A stretch of 60,831 bases of DNA from Acidithiobacillus concretivorus (GTDB taxonomy: Bacteria; Pseudomonadota; Gammaproteobacteria; Acidithiobacillales; Acidithiobacillaceae). Positions within the stretch are counted from its first letter, which is position 1; each line of letters starts with the position of its first letter. Under the pieces are notes generated by a model. It saw only the letters and a list, made by a program, of their open reading frames with translations, made no database searches and was not told where the DNA came from. The position numbers were made by a program, and so were the translations under genes. The stretch spans positions 1 through 60,831 of the forward strand of contig NZ_JABELD010000063.1 in assembly GCF_018853445.1 (NCBI RefSeq), given 5' to 3'. Below are positions 43,975-56,262 of the stretch, one piece after another.

Positions 43975-44171
43975 CTAAAACCGGTAGTTGCCGTGGATGC
44001 TTTGCAGCGACTTTTGTTCCGCGCCGTTGTTGTTCTTGGCGAAATCCTGCGCCCGTCAGGAGAGCTGTTTGAGCCCGTAGGGCGAGTTCTCTCCTGACAG
44101 CAGGATGCGCCTTAGAACAACAGGCAAGGAACAATGGAGCAAAAAGCATCCACGGCAACTGCCGGTTTTAG
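43975..44171. repeat. 197-bp self-complementary element, copy A
   Basis: The first 29 bases (CTAAAACCGG T AGTTGCCG...) pair with the last 29 with a single T/G wobble. Inside are further nested arms: GTTGTTCT/AGAACAAC, AATCCTGC/GCAGGAT and GTCAGGAGAG/CTCTCCTGAC, with a TTTGAGCCC..GGGCGAGTT tip. The core recurs in inverted orientation at 53189-53386. It lies between the convergent ends of the cyd operon and thiC. Confidence 0.85.
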
Positions 44172-44174
44172 AAT

Positions 44175-46222
<2,048 letters not shown>

Positions 46223-46358
46223 TTCGATTTGCTAACCTAAGGTATAGGCTTGATTGCTGTCAAGCTAATCATTTGTTCAGCATGTCCACAAGCAAGGACA
46301 CTTAAACCCGATCAGTGCTATCATCGCGCCCGGTTCTTATCGCCTATTGGAGTGTGAC

Positions 46359-47984
46359 GTGCTCAGTACCCATCAACTGACCATGCAGTTTGGTTCAAAG
46401 CCTTTGTTCGAGAATGTGTCCGTGGATTTCGGGGACGGCAACCGCTACGGTCTGATTGGTGCCAATGGTAGTGGCAAGACCACCCTCATGAAAATCCTGG
46501 GCGGTGACCTCGAACCCAGTGCCGGGAATGTCAGCTTGAGCAGCGGCGAACGACTGGGCAAATTGCGCCAGGATCAATTCGCCTTTGAAGAATATACGGT
46601 ACTGGATACGGTGATGATGGGTCATGGCGAATTCTGGCAGGTGAAGCTGGAGCGCGATCGCCTCTATTCCCTGACGGAAATGAATGAAGAAGATGGCATG
46701 GCGGTAGCCCACATTGAAAGTGACTTTGCCGAACTGGGCGGTTATTCCGCAGAAGCCCGAGCCGGGGAGCTGCTCATTGGGGTGGGCATTCCTCTGGAGC
46801 AGCACGACGGCCTGATGTCGGGAGTGGCACCGGGCTGGAAACTGCGCGTACTTTTGGCTCAGGCCTTATTTGCTGATCCTGATATCCTCCTCCTGGACGA
46901 ACCTACCAACAATCTGGATATTCATACCATTCAGTGGCTGGAAGAATTGCTGAGCACCATCAAAAGCACCATCATCATCATTTCCCATGACCGGCATTTT
47001 TTAAATAGTGTTTGCACCCACATGGCCGACCTGGATTACGGCGAACTGCGTGTTTATCCCGGTAATTATGATGAGTACATGCGCGCATCCACGCTGGTCA
47101 AGGATCAATTACTGGCTGATAACGACAAGAAAAAAGAAAAAATGGCAGAACTGCAAAGTTTTGTCAGCCGGTTTTCAGCGAATGCCTCTAAAGCCAAACA
47201 AGCCACTTCCCGCGCCCGTCAGCTTGAAAAAATCCAATTGGAGGAAGTCAAACCTTCCAGCCGTCAGAATCCCTATCTGGTTTTTCAACAGGAACGTAAG
47301 TTGTATCGATATGCCCTGGATGCCAAGGACGTATCCAAGTCTTTCGGAGAATTACGCCTTTTTCAGAAGCTGCGGCTGCATATTGAAGCGGGTGAACGTA
47401 TTGCGATTATTGGTGCCAATGGTCTGGGGAAGACGACTTTATTGCGCTGCCTGATGGGTGAAATGGCACCGGATGCCGGGGTGATCAAATGGGCGGAAAA
47501 TGTGAAAATCGGGTATTTTGCCCAGGATTATGCGCCGGAATTTGCGGAAGACCTGACTCTTTTCGACTGGATGTGCCAATGGCGCACCGAAAAAGATGAT
47601 GACCAGGTCATTCGTGGAGTTCTCGGTCGCCTGCTCTTCGGTCAGGATCAGGTCGGCCGCTCCGTTAAGGTGCTTTCGGGTGGCGAAAAAGGCCGGATGT
47701 TATTTGGCAAGCTTACCCTGCAAAAACCTAATGTCCTGATTCTGGATGAACCCACCAACCATCTGGACATGGAATCCATCGAATCTCTGAACAACGGGCT
47801 GGAAAAATTCGATGGAACCCTGATTTTTGTCAGTCATGATCGCGAATTTGTCTCTTCTCTGGCGACCCGCATTATTGAATTCACTGCTCAGGGCATTGAA
47901 GATTTCAAAGGCAGTTATGAGGATTATCTGCTCAGTCAGATCAGCGTCAGCGACGTCGGGAAAAAGAGCGCCAAAAACCGATAA
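46359..47984 (+). CDS. ABC-F family ATPase, YbiT type
   Basis: 541 aa from GTG 46359. TTGGAG lies six bases upstream, and [11 protein letters not shown] is the usual YbiT N-terminus. Two ABC domains: Walker [10 protein letters not shown] and GANGLGKTT, signatures [10 protein letters not shown] (altered) and LSGGEKGRM, and Walker [12 protein letters not shown] and [12 protein letters not shown] linker of about 80 residues ([16 protein letters not shown]) lies between them. ABC-F proteins act on ribosomes at the E site. No membrane segments. The last 38 bases overlap the small membrane gene on the other strand. Confidence 0.92.
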   Translation: MLSTHQLTMQFGSKPLFENVSVDFGDGNRYGLIGANGSGKTTLMKILGGDLEPSAGNVSLSSGERLGKLRQDQFAFEEYTVLDTVMMGHGEFWQVKLERDRLYSLTEMNEEDGMAVAHIESDFAELGGYSAEARAGELLIGVGIPLEQHDGLMSGVAPGWKLRVLLAQALFADPDILLLDEPTNNLDIHTIQWLEELLSTIKSTIIIISHDRHFLNSVCTHMADLDYGELRVYPGNYDEYMRASTLVKDQLLADNDKKKEKMAELQSFVSRFSANASKAKQATSRARQLEKIQLEEVKPSSRQNPYLVFQQERKLYRYALDAKDVSKSFGELRLFQKLRLHIEAGERIAIIGANGLGKTTLLRCLMGEMAPDAGVIKWAENVKIGYFAQDYAPEFAEDLTLFDWMCQWRTEKDDDQVIRGVLGRLLFGQDQVGRSVKVLSGGEKGRMLFGKLTLQKPNVLILDEPTNHLDMESIESLNNGLEKFDGTLIFVSHDREFVSSLATRIIEFTAQGIEDFKGSYEDYLLSQISVSDVGKKSAKNR

Positions 47985-48246
47985 GCAAGAGGAGGACACC
48001 CAGCACAAGAATTCCTCCAATCCATTTCCAGCGCACCATGTTCAGAATATTGGCCAGATGCAGGAGGCTTTCGGCTTCCGCATCCATCCCATGATGGACC
48101 GCCAGCACCGCTACGGCGTTGGTTTTGAAAACCACCCCCAAATATCGCAGCACCATCAGGAGCAGGTCGAGAATGATCAGTCCGGTTCCTGCATATATCC
48201 ACCATGCGCGGGAAAGGCGCGGCAACAAGTTAATGCCGCCAGCCAT
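47947..48246 (-). CDS. Small membrane protein coupled to the phosphohexomutase gene
   Basis: 99 aa from ATG 48246, which lies 17 bases inside the 3' end of the phosphohexomutase gene. Two hydrophobic segments ([41 protein letters not shown]) flank a loop with [18 protein letters not shown]. The C-terminus FWRSFSRRR is basic. The overlap suggests translational coupling. No family recognised. Moderate confidence that it is expressed. Confidence 0.55.
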   Translation of the reverse strand: MAGGINLLPRLSRAWWIYAGTGLIILDLLLMVLRYLGVVFKTNAVAVLAVHHGMDAEAESLLHLANILNMVRWKWIGGILVLGVLLLLIGFWRSFSRRR

Positions 48247-49681
48247 GCATGATCTGCAAAGTAGCACGCAACATGCGCTCGGCCTCATCAGATGAATCTG
48301 CTTCGGTGTAACATCGCAATTCCGGCGCATTTCCCGAAGGACGCAGGTGAATGATGCTGCTATTTTCCAGAGTGACGCGAATCCCGTCGGTGTGATCCAG
48401 ACTGACTGCCAGGCCTGCCACTTTTCCAAAAGAGTGGCTGAAGGCTGTCAGATTCAGAACCTCGTCGGCGCCCCTGAAAGCATCCAGATGCTGCTGACTC
48501 AACCGGGTAGGAAAATCCTGCAGCCGGTCACTGGCGGTAAAACGCGGGGGTAAATGGTCCATCAGTGCTGCAAGCGCAATACCTTGCTGTTTTGCCGCTG
48601 TCAGAACGGTAAGCATGGGAAGGATTGCATCGCGGGTTGGGAGCGGCTGCAAGATTTGTCCATGCCGCTGCAGGGGGCTGCCTAGCAAGAATCCGCCGTT
48701 GGCTTCATAACCCACTACGGGCCCCTCACCTGCAGCGAGAGCAGTCTGCATGGCTGCAATAACATAGGGAGAGCCAATCCGGGTACGGTGAACCCGCGCA
48801 AATAATCCTGATAATTCCAGCGACGTATTACTGCTGACCGGGGTTACGACACTTTGCGCACCCAGCGTATGGGCGGTAAGCACACCCAGAACATCACCGC
48901 GCCACCAGCGCCCCGTAGAGTCCGCAATCATGGGGCGATCAGCGTCTCCATCGGTCGTCAGTAAAGCATCCAGCCGATGCTCGGCCACGGCCTGTTGGGC
49001 AAACACGGTATCTTCAGGGCGCAACGCTTCCGTATCCAAAGAAACAAATTCTGCAGAACGGCCCAGCGGCAATACTTCCGCGCCCATAGCCACCAAAATA
49101 TCGACCAGCAGATCCCGGGCCACTCCGGAATGCTGGTACACGCCGAGCCGCAAACCTGCCAGACTTTCCTTGCCAAAAAAATCCAGATATCGATTCTGAT
49201 AGATTTGTAGATAACGCGGGTCGGCATCAGACAGCAGCGGCGGATGCAACAGGGCGCCCTGTTCTGTAAATAAATCCGCTGCAACATGCATGTCTTGAGC
49301 GAGAATGCCGGCTTCGTCAGTTTTCATTAGTTCGCCGTGCGGACGATTGAACTTGATGCCGTTACGATCAAAAGGAATATGGCTGCCAGTCACCATCAGC
49401 GACGGGACGCCCGCCGACATTCCGGCAAAAGCCAGCGCTGGTGAGGGTAGATAACCGGCAAATTGGGGCTTACCCTCCTCTGCCAGCACGGCAGCCCAAC
49501 TGGCAGCCAATATGCGCGGGGTACTGGGTCTTAAATCGCCGCCAAGAATCACTTTCTCACCACTCTGATATTCGCCGATATCGCGGAGATAACGAAGGAA
49601 TGCCCGCACATGAGTAAAAACCAGTTGATCGGTTAAATCACTGACCAGCCCTCTTAACCCACTGGTTCCAAATGCTGCCAT
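48230..49681 (-). CDS. Phosphohexomutase (phosphomannomutase/phosphoglucomutase family), variant motifs
   Basis: 483 aa. The alpha-D-phosphohexomutase plan is present: FGTSGLRGLV at the start, the active serine loop as VTGSHIPFDRNGIKF (usually TASHNP), the metal loop TTDGDADRP (usually DGDGDR), the sugar loop GYEANGGFLLGS (usually GEMSGH) and the phosphate loop RPSGNAPELR (usually RPSGTEP). All four loops carry changes, so this is a distinct branch and the sugar specificity is unclear. It would supply hexose-1-phosphate for polysaccharides or glucans. Divergent from the helicase gene. Confidence 0.85.
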   Translation of the reverse strand: MAAFGTSGLRGLVSDLTDQLVFTHVRAFLRYLRDIGEYQSGEKVILGGDLRPSTPRILAASWAAVLAEEGKPQFAGYLPSPALAFAGMSAGVPSLMVTGSHIPFDRNGIKFNRPHGELMKTDEAGILAQDMHVAADLFTEQGALLHPPLLSDADPRYLQIYQNRYLDFFGKESLAGLRLGVYQHSGVARDLLVDILVAMGAEVLPLGRSAEFVSLDTEALRPEDTVFAQQAVAEHRLDALLTTDGDADRPMIADSTGRWWRGDVLGVLTAHTLGAQSVVTPVSSNTSLELSGLFARVHRTRIGSPYVIAAMQTALAAGEGPVVGYEANGGFLLGSPLQRHGQILQPLPTRDAILPMLTVLTAAKQQGIALAALMDHLPPRFTASDRLQDFPTRLSQQHLDAFRGADEVLNLTAFSHSFGKVAGLAVSLDHTDGIRVTLENSSIIHLRPSGNAPELRCYTEADSSDEAERMLRATLQIMHGWRH

Positions 49682-49838
49682 ATTCTTATTTCCTCAGAAC
49701 CTGTTCACGATTTAGGCCATGATAACCAGATAAATGCCAAAAAGGCAGTTGGTACGGATAATTTGCGCACTTTCCCAGGGGGCTACAGGCTGTGTATCAT
49801 GAACGACTAGCATTCACAATGGATACCCAAGCACAGCA

Positions 49839-52800
49839 ATGCCCAATAATGACGACTGGATGAACTGGCATCGCAGTAACCATGCGCTACCCAGTCTGGA
49901 TACCTATGACTACGACATGCTCCGCCAGTGGCTGGGTGACCTGGAAATCCGCAAGGCCCAGCCTTATCGGCAAGCGGTCAGCCATCTTGAACGACCAAAC
50001 GATACGGAGCTCAGTGCATGGGTGCAAGGTAGTATCCGCAATCCATATCATGTGGATATTCATCTGAGTCAGGGGCAGCTCATCAGTTTATGCACCTGCC
50101 CCGTTGGGAGCCGCTGCAAACATGTCGCCGCCGTGTTACTGGCATATCTCGCCCAACGTGGTAGCCCACAGCCAGTCAACACCCCCAGGCCGCATGTGAT
50201 GCAATGGCTGGGTGAACTGCGCTCACATCTGAATCCGCCACCACGCAGAATCCCCACGACCACCTATCGACTCCACTGGATTCTGGAAATTCGTAGTCAT
50301 CAGCAACGTGTGCCCACCTTGCACTGTCTCAAAGCGCGCCTGAACAAACAGGGTGTTTGCAGCGAACTTACACCCTGGAGTAATTTTGAAGCGGCCTTAC
50401 GCCGACCACCCGGTTTTCTGGATGAAACGGATCAGGTAGTCATACGCCGTTTGCTCATTGAAGATGTTTACGCCCCTCAAAGCGGATATTTTACGCTGGG
50501 TCCACGCCATGGTGGCGCCGCTTTGGGTATGCTGGCTGCCAGTGAACGCCTGTTTATGAATAAACCCGGTTCCTCACCATTGCGGATGGGCGATATTCGT
50601 GTGGGTAAATTACTCTGGAAAACGCTCAAGGGTACCGAACAACATCCTATTCTGGAAACCGAACCACCCACCCAAGCCTTGCTGACTCTGGATGTACCCT
50701 GGTATCTGGATGCGGAAAATCTCGAAATCGGCCCGATTGACATCCCCATCAAGCCCTCCCTGCTAAAGGATCTTCTCCAGGCACCCCCTCTCAACATTCA
50801 GGAGGCCGCACTACTGAGAAATATTCTGGAAGAATCGGCCCCTGACCTACCTGTTCCAGTGGCCGATCCCGTGAAGGATCTTCGGGTCATTACCGAGCCA
50901 CTCCAGCCGTCTCTATGGTGCGATACTCTGGCGTTGATGGGGATGCAAGCCTACCGGGATTATCCCGGCCAGTGGAGTCCCAATTGCCGGTTTGATTACG
51001 GGCAACCGAGTTTTATCTATGGGCCTGCGCATATTGCCATTGATGATGACAGCGAAATACAAACTCTCGCCAATGGCGAAACCGTGCATGTCCAACGCGA
51101 TCGCAAAGCAGAAAAGAAGGCACTGAAAATTTTGGCGGATACCGGTATGAAAGTCGCCAAAGCCAGTCTTTTTCATAGCCTCTCTTTGCTACCACAGCCC
51201 ATTTATGGATTGGCTAGCGAAAATGACTGGAATACCTTCATGAATGAAGGCGTGGGGGCTTTGCGCGACGCAGGTTGGGAAGTTCACTGGCCAGATGGAT
51301 TCCGCCATCATTTTTTGCATATTGATGCCTGGGATATGCAGGTGGACGGAGAAGAAGAAGGCTGGCTCGGCCTTGATGTCGGTATTGTGGTCGAAGGCGA
51401 AAGACTGGCGCTGGCGCCGCTTTTGGGTGCGCTGTTTGCCCGCGATCCACGCTGGCTGAGTCCCGGAGGCTTAACCCATATTCCCGATGATGAAGCTATC
51501 CATTTGCATACCCCTTCGGGAGTTCCCATTCAAACTGCTGCCCACCGACTCAAACCACTGGTGGGAACCCTTATTGACTTGTTCAGCCTTGGCGCTTCAG
51601 GACCCATGCGTGTTTCCGCCTATGATGTCACGCGGCTGGCCGAAATTACCGATAGTCAGCAATGGCGCAGTGAGGGCATGGATGCCATTCGGCGACTGAG
51701 TAAACGCCTCCCGCAAAGTGGCGAAATACCCCCTGTAGAACCTCCCCAGGGTTTTGCCTTGCCGCTGCGCCCCTATCAGCAGGAAGGTTTGGCCTGGCTG
51801 CAATTTCTCCGCGAACATAACCTGGGGGGTATTCTTGCCGATGACATGGGTCTCGGCAAAACTGCCCAGACCCTCGCGCACCTATTGCTGGAAAAAGAAA
51901 ATGGACGCCTGCAAAACCCCGCTCTGATCATTATGCCGACGTCGCTGATTCATAACTGGCGGGAAGAAGCCGAACGCTTTGCGCCCGAGTTGCGGGTGCT
52001 GTCACTGCACGGCAAGGAGCGACTGGACCTGTTTTCAGAAATACCCCATCACGATCTGGTACTGACTACTTATCCTCTGGTGTGGCGGGATATCGAACTA
52101 CTCAAAAACCAGCCATTTCATTTGCTGATTCTCGATGAAGCACAAATGGTTAAAAATGCCCAAAGTCGCGCTGCCGAGGCGATTCGGGAAATACCTACCA
52201 CCCATCGCCTGGCGCTGACTGGAACCCCCCTGGAAAATCATCTGGGTGAGCTCTGGTCGCAGTTTGATTTTCTCCTGCCCGGTTTTATGGGTGATTTACG
52301 CACGTTTCAAAAAATCTGGCGTGGTCCTATCGAACGCCATGGTGATGTGGAGCGCCTGAACCTGCTGGCCAAACGCGTCCGCCCCTTCATTCTGCGGCGC
52401 AAAAAAGAGGAAGTAGCACAAGAACTTCCGGAAAAAACCATCATTATTCGTTCGGTAGATATTGAAGGGGCGCAACGCGACCTGTATGAAACCGTACGCA
52501 GTGCCATGGACGAGAGAATTCGTCAGGAAATTGCTGCCAAGGGCTTTCAGCGCAGTCAGATTGTGATTCTCGACGCCATGCTCAAATTACGTCAGGTATG
52601 CTGCGATCCGCGACTGTTGAAAAGTGAAAAGGCCCGCAAGGTTCAGGAAAGTGCCAAACTCGCCATGCTGATGGAGATGATCCCTGAACTTCTTGCCGAA
52701 GGTCGCCAGATTCTGCTGTTCTCCCAGTTCACAGAAATGCTGGCCTTGATGAGCACACGCCTGGATAAAATGCATATTCCCTATGTACAGCTCACCGGGA

Positions 52801-53174
52801 ATACCCAAGACCGGAAAACACCCATAGATCGCTTTCAAAGGGGTGAGGTTTCGTTATTTCTGATCAGCCTCAAGGCTGGCGGTGTTGGCCTGAATCTCAC
52901 AGCGGCCGATACGGTCATCCATTATGACCCGTGGTGGAATCCCGCCGCCGAAAACCAGGCTACGGATCGTGCCCATCGCATTGGTCAGCAGCGTCGTGTG
53001 TTTGTCTACAAAATGATTGTAGCCGGCAGTATTGAAGAAAAAATCCTGGCGCTGCAGGAGAGAAAAGCGATATTAGCCTCCGGAGTGCTCGATAAGGCGC
53101 GCAAGGACAAGCTACAATTTGGTCCTGATGATCTGGCTTCCCTGCTTGCCCCGCTTCCAGAAAGTCGGCGCTGA
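49839..53174 (+). CDS. SNF2-family helicase-like ATPase with SWIM zinc finger
   Basis: 1111 aa. A SWIM motif is near the N-terminus (Cys85, Cys87, Cys93, His95 in CTCPVGSRCKH). A long middle region of unknown fold follows. The SNF2 core begins near residue 640: motif I DDMGLGKTAQT, motif II LDEAQMVKN, motif III LTGTPLENHLGELWSQFDFLLPG, motif V KAGGVGLNLTAAD and motif VI ATDRAHRIGQ. Such proteins translocate on double-stranded DNA or displace bound proteins (RapA and related). No partner nuclease or methylase lies beside it. One large single gene between a mutase and repeat copy B. Confidence 0.9.
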   Translation: MPNNDDWMNWHRSNHALPSLDTYDYDMLRQWLGDLEIRKAQPYRQAVSHLERPNDTELSAWVQGSIRNPYHVDIHLSQGQLISLCTCPVGSRCKHVAAVLLAYLAQRGSPQPVNTPRPHVMQWLGELRSHLNPPPRRIPTTTYRLHWILEIRSHQQRVPTLHCLKARLNKQGVCSELTPWSNFEAALRRPPGFLDETDQVVIRRLLIEDVYAPQSGYFTLGPRHGGAALGMLAASERLFMNKPGSSPLRMGDIRVGKLLWKTLKGTEQHPILETEPPTQALLTLDVPWYLDAENLEIGPIDIPIKPSLLKDLLQAPPLNIQEAALLRNILEESAPDLPVPVADPVKDLRVITEPLQPSLWCDTLALMGMQAYRDYPGQWSPNCRFDYGQPSFIYGPAHIAIDDDSEIQTLANGETVHVQRDRKAEKKALKILADTGMKVAKASLFHSLSLLPQPIYGLASENDWNTFMNEGVGALRDAGWEVHWPDGFRHHFLHIDAWDMQVDGEEEGWLGLDVGIVVEGERLALAPLLGALFARDPRWLSPGGLTHIPDDEAIHLHTPSGVPIQTAAHRLKPLVGTLIDLFSLGASGPMRVSAYDVTRLAEITDSQQWRSEGMDAIRRLSKRLPQSGEIPPVEPPQGFALPLRPYQQEGLAWLQFLREHNLGGILADDMGLGKTAQTLAHLLLEKENGRLQNPALIIMPTSLIHNWREEAERFAPELRVLSLHGKERLDLFSEIPHHDLVLTTYPLVWRDIELLKNQPFHLLILDEAQMVKNAQSRAAEAIREIPTTHRLALTGTPLENHLGELWSQFDFLLPGFMGDLRTFQKIWRGPIERHGDVERLNLLAKRVRPFILRRKKEEVAQELPEKTIIIRSVDIEGAQRDLYETVRSAMDERIRQEIAAKGFQRSQIVILDAMLKLRQVCCDPRLLKSEKARKVQESAKLAMLMEMIPELLAEGRQILLFSQFTEMLALMSTRLDKMHIPYVQLTGNTQDRKTPIDRFQRGEVSLFLISLKAGGVGLNLTAADTVIHYDPWWNPAAENQATDRAHRIGQQRRVFVYKMIVAGSIEEKILALQERKAILASGVLDKARKDKLQFGPDDLASLLAPLPESRR

Positions 53175-53492
53175 GGGAGGCCATGCTGCCGGGGTCCGGT
53201 AGTGGGCCGGGAGGCTTTTTGCGCCAACGTCCCTTGCCTGTTGTTCTAAGGCTCATCCTGCTGTCAGGAGAGAACTCGCCCTGCGGGCTCAAACAGCTCT
53301 CCTGACGGGCGCAGGATTTCACCAAGAACAACAACGGCGCGGGCCAAAGTCGCTGCAAAGCCTCCCGGCCCACTACCGGACCCCGGTTAAAAGCTTTCCG
53401 ACAAGACCGTCAGATGGCACTATACTGGGGTGCATGTAGTTTATTCTCGGGACATTCATGCTGAATGGTCTCTAACATAGCAGGAAAAAAGC
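53175..53492. other. Intergenic region holding repeat copy B
   Basis: Almost two thirds of these 318 bases are the self-complementary element at 53189-53386. The rest, 53387-53492, is a plain leader with AGGAAAA before the next ATG. No gene is seen. Confidence 0.7.
53189..53386. repeat. 198-bp self-complementary element, copy B (inverted relative to copy A)
   Basis: The outer arms, 30 bases beginning CCGGGGTCCGGTAGTGGGCC, are perfectly complementary. Read on the minus strand, the core (GCAGCGACTTT ... GTTGTTGTTCTTGG ... CAGGAGAGCTGTTTGAGCCC ... AGAACAACAGGCAAGG) is nearly identical to copy A, but the outer arms differ from those of copy A while remaining paired with each other. Confidence 0.85.
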
Positions 53493-53864
53493 ATGAAACA
53501 GCAAGAAGAACAGCGTCGCGACCGCTTCATCATCAGTGGAGCCCTGCATGGGGTGACCGACTCGGCGTTGGCAGAACTTAAAGTCTTTGAAGAAATGGGC
53601 GGGCATGTAGAAGTGCTACCGGAGAAACACCTCGTCCTGATCCAATATGATGGTCGCTGTGGAGCAGAAGCAGAGGCTAAAATGGTGCAGATTTTGAAAA
53701 AAGCCGGTGAAAACTGTGATTCCCATGGCGTTATCTGTCACGGCAAGGATCACTGCGAACCCCTCAATTTGCATGTTGGCCCTTTAGCGAAAGATCATCC
53801 ACAACGTTCACACTCTCTTGCAAAACACCTCGGCCGATGGCTTCATCTCAAAAAACAATCGTGA
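53493..53864 (+). CDS. Hypothetical protein upstream of the lytic transglycosylase
   Basis: 123 aa, no signal peptide. Contains LHGVTDSALAELKVFEEMGGHVEVLPEKHLVLIQYDG, which alternates helix and strand, then three further Cys and several His in CDSHGVICHGKDHCEP and a basic, His-rich tail. The Cys/His cluster could bind a metal. The stop overlaps the next start (GTGA), so the two are cotranscribed. No family recognised. Confidence 0.6.
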   Translation: MKQQEEQRRDRFIISGALHGVTDSALAELKVFEEMGGHVEVLPEKHLVLIQYDGRCGAEAEAKMVQILKKAGENCDSHGVICHGKDHCEPLNLHVGPLAKDHPQRSHSLAKHLGRWLHLKKQS

Positions 53865-55813
53865 AGAAAAAATTGCTGCTGTGGGCAACCTGCATTTTTG
53901 CTGTAGCAGGCAATGCTTATGCAGACAATATTCCCCTTACTTCAACACAGGAATCCTTGTTGCAAACGGCCGCAAAGGCTTTTTCACAAGGTAATTACAG
54001 ACCGGCTGCAGTGGCCCTTCCCGCGCTCGAAAATACCTATATGGGTTCCTGGGTAGGCTACTGGTCTTTACAACCTCGCCTTAACACCTTGTCCCAAGAG
54101 CAATATCTCCAGTATTCCTCGCGTTTTCCCGATGGTGTTGCCCATCATCTGCTGCGTCGGCAATGGTTGATCCAATTGGCTCATCGTCACGACTGGAAAA
54201 ACTTCACTAGCGTTTATCAATCCGGGCAAAAGCCGGATCTCATCCAGTTACGTTGTGACGCCCTGCGGGATCCCGCCTTACAAAATGAAAATGTTGTTTC
54301 TCCCTTTTTTTTGTGGAGCAGCGCACCGGCCCGTGATCATTCATGTAATGCTATGGCCCGCGACAGCCTGCAGCGGGGCCTGATTTCCCAGGATCAACTC
54401 TGGCAGCGGCTGCAGCAGATGTTTGAAGCATCCGCTTTTTCTGCGGCGCGCCACTTTGCGCCCTACCTGAATGGTCAGGCTGGCGCGCAGCTGACTGCCA
54501 CCATTGATCATCCCGATAGCTGGATACAAACGCATATCCAGCAAAACGGCACGGGATCATGGCCCGAGGCACAAGTCCGTCTTCTGGAGCTCGCCTTGTT
54601 GCGCCTGGCAACAGTCCACCCCCTACAGACCGTACAATTTGTGCAGCAAATCCAGACGCTGAATGCGACACAAAAAGCCCGGGTATTGTATCACTGTGCT
54701 TTTCAGGCTACCCAGTCTTTTCGACCCGAATCTGGACGCTGGTATCAGCTGGCCTATAACACCGACCCTCAGTTTCATCCTCAACCGGAAACGCTGGCCT
54801 GGATGGTACGGACTGCTATTCGGGTGGGGCGCTGGACCATGGTGAACGATGCCGTCACCCTTATGACTCCTCCACAAAGTCAGCAGCGGCAGTGGCAATT
54901 CTGGAAAGCCGTAGCCATGCTGCAACTGGGGAATACAGTACAGGCAAAAACAGAACTCGGCGCTCTCGCTTCCCCCTGGACCTATTATGGGCAGTTAGCC
55001 ATGGCCACGCTGGGACAGTCCCTGGATCTCAATACGAATACCGCCGCTCAACCAGAAGATGTTGCCCTACCCGTGTTGCAAGAAACTGCGTCTGAGCGCG
55101 CAGCCATCAAGCTCTATCAACTGGGCTTGTATTATGATGCCCTAAGTGAATGGGATCATGACCTGAGTACCCTCTCCACTCCCGGCCAGATCAAGGCAGC
55201 AGCCCGTATGGCCTTTCAGCAACAGGCCTGGTTACTGGGTATTCATGCCAGCAGTCTGATCGCTGATGGCGGTGACTGGCGTCAGGGCTATGTCCTCCCT
55301 TATGCTCAGGAAATCAGCGGTGCCGCCAACCAGACAGGATTGCGCCGGGCCTTTCTGGCGGGCCTCATTCGTCAGGAATCGGGGTTTGCTTTTGGAATCC
55401 GTTCGGATGTTGGCGCGCAGGGACTGATGCAGGTCATGCCCACCACCGCTGAATGGTTGCAATCACACATTCCCGCTGCCGCCAATGCTGATCTGCACAG
55501 CATCCGGGGAAATCTGGTGCTGGGTTCCAATTATCTCAGTTTGCAACAGCAAAGTTTTGGCGGATCAGAGTTACTCGCTGCAGCCGCCTACAATGCCGGC
55601 CCCGGGGCACCCAAGCGCTGGTTGAGTCACTGGGATGGTCCCACCCAGGGACCTTGGGCGGGACCCATTTTTACTGCCAACATCCCTTACCGACAAACCA
55701 GGCATTATGTCCAGAGCGTACTGACCAATACCATTATTTATGCAGCCATACTGGATCGCCAGGCTCAGAACATCTGGCCGCAATGGCAGTTAAAACCGAC
55801 CAAGCCTGACTGA
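53861..55813 (+). CDS. Soluble lytic murein transglycosylase (Slt70 type)
   Basis: 650 aa from GTG 53861, which overlaps the preceding stop by four bases and puts the signal peptide (KKKLLLWATCIFAVAGNAYA) at the very start. ATG 53837 is the alternative. A long helical, TPR-like superhelix (residues 25-470) is followed by the SLT catalytic domain: FLAGLIRQESGF with the catalytic Glu, SDVGAQGLMQVMPTTA and AAAAYNAGPGAPKRWL. It cleaves peptidoglycan to 1,6-anhydro-MurNAc ends in the periplasm and serves wall recycling. Confidence 0.9.
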   Translation: MKKKLLLWATCIFAVAGNAYADNIPLTSTQESLLQTAAKAFSQGNYRPAAVALPALENTYMGSWVGYWSLQPRLNTLSQEQYLQYSSRFPDGVAHHLLRRQWLIQLAHRHDWKNFTSVYQSGQKPDLIQLRCDALRDPALQNENVVSPFFLWSSAPARDHSCNAMARDSLQRGLISQDQLWQRLQQMFEASAFSAARHFAPYLNGQAGAQLTATIDHPDSWIQTHIQQNGTGSWPEAQVRLLELALLRLATVHPLQTVQFVQQIQTLNATQKARVLYHCAFQATQSFRPESGRWYQLAYNTDPQFHPQPETLAWMVRTAIRVGRWTMVNDAVTLMTPPQSQQRQWQFWKAVAMLQLGNTVQAKTELGALASPWTYYGQLAMATLGQSLDLNTNTAAQPEDVALPVLQETASERAAIKLYQLGLYYDALSEWDHDLSTLSTPGQIKAAARMAFQQQAWLLGIHASSLIADGGDWRQGYVLPYAQEISGAANQTGLRRAFLAGLIRQESGFAFGIRSDVGAQGLMQVMPTTAEWLQSHIPAAANADLHSIRGNLVLGSNYLSLQQQSFGGSELLAAAAYNAGPGAPKRWLSHWDGPTQGPWAGPIFTANIPYRQTRHYVQSVLTNTIIYAAILDRQAQNIWPQWQLKPTKPD

Positions 55814-55822
55814 TATTGGCAA

Positions 55823-56262
55823 TCAATTACTGCGGAAAATGGGTTTATAATTCTCTACCCAATTCGGGATGTCCTCAGCCGGCATAGGCTGCGCTATTGC
55901 AAAACCCTGTAGTACATTCACACCCAAATCAGCGAGCTTGCGCGCATGTCCCAGGCTTTCTACGCCTTCGGCGACAATTTCCAGGCCCAATGCCTGCGCA
56001 GTGGAAGTAACCCCGGCAACAATGGCTAAATCTTTGTTATCCACAAGAATGTCGCGTACAAAACTCTGATCAATTTTAATGGGTTGTGCTGGTAATCTCT
56101 GAAGATAAGTGAGTGATGCATTCCCGGTGCCGAAATCGTCCAGGGCAATATGAATTCCCAAAGCATTAATCGCCTGCAAGGTACTAATGGCTGAGGGAAA
56201 ATCAAGCATCGGCGCACTTTCCGTTACTTCCAGTTCAATCAGCTCCTGCTGCCCAGAACTTT
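55823..56262 (-). pseudogene. C-terminal fragment of an EAL-domain c-di-GMP phosphodiesterase
   Basis: The frame begins near 56262 with GQQELIELEVTES (end of the EAL first half), then ALDDFGTG, PIKIDQSFV and EIVAEGVES. The N-terminal half of the EAL domain, with the EAL motif itself, is missing, and an in-frame TAA lies just upstream. About 130-145 residues remain. ATG 56209 (after TESAP) could give a 128-residue product, but it would lack catalytic ligands. It adjoins a GGDEF remnant. Confidence 0.75.

Noticed and set aside
43894..44174. A protein-coding gene in the cyd-thiC spacer
   Set aside because: The open frames there are produced by the palindromic element and occur on both strands alike.
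49839..53174. Possible defence system around the SNF2/SWIM helicase
   Set aside because: The neighbours are a phosphohexomutase, a repeat element and a lytic transglycosylase. No nuclease, methylase or other defence gene lies nearby, so a housekeeping RapA-like role is equally likely.
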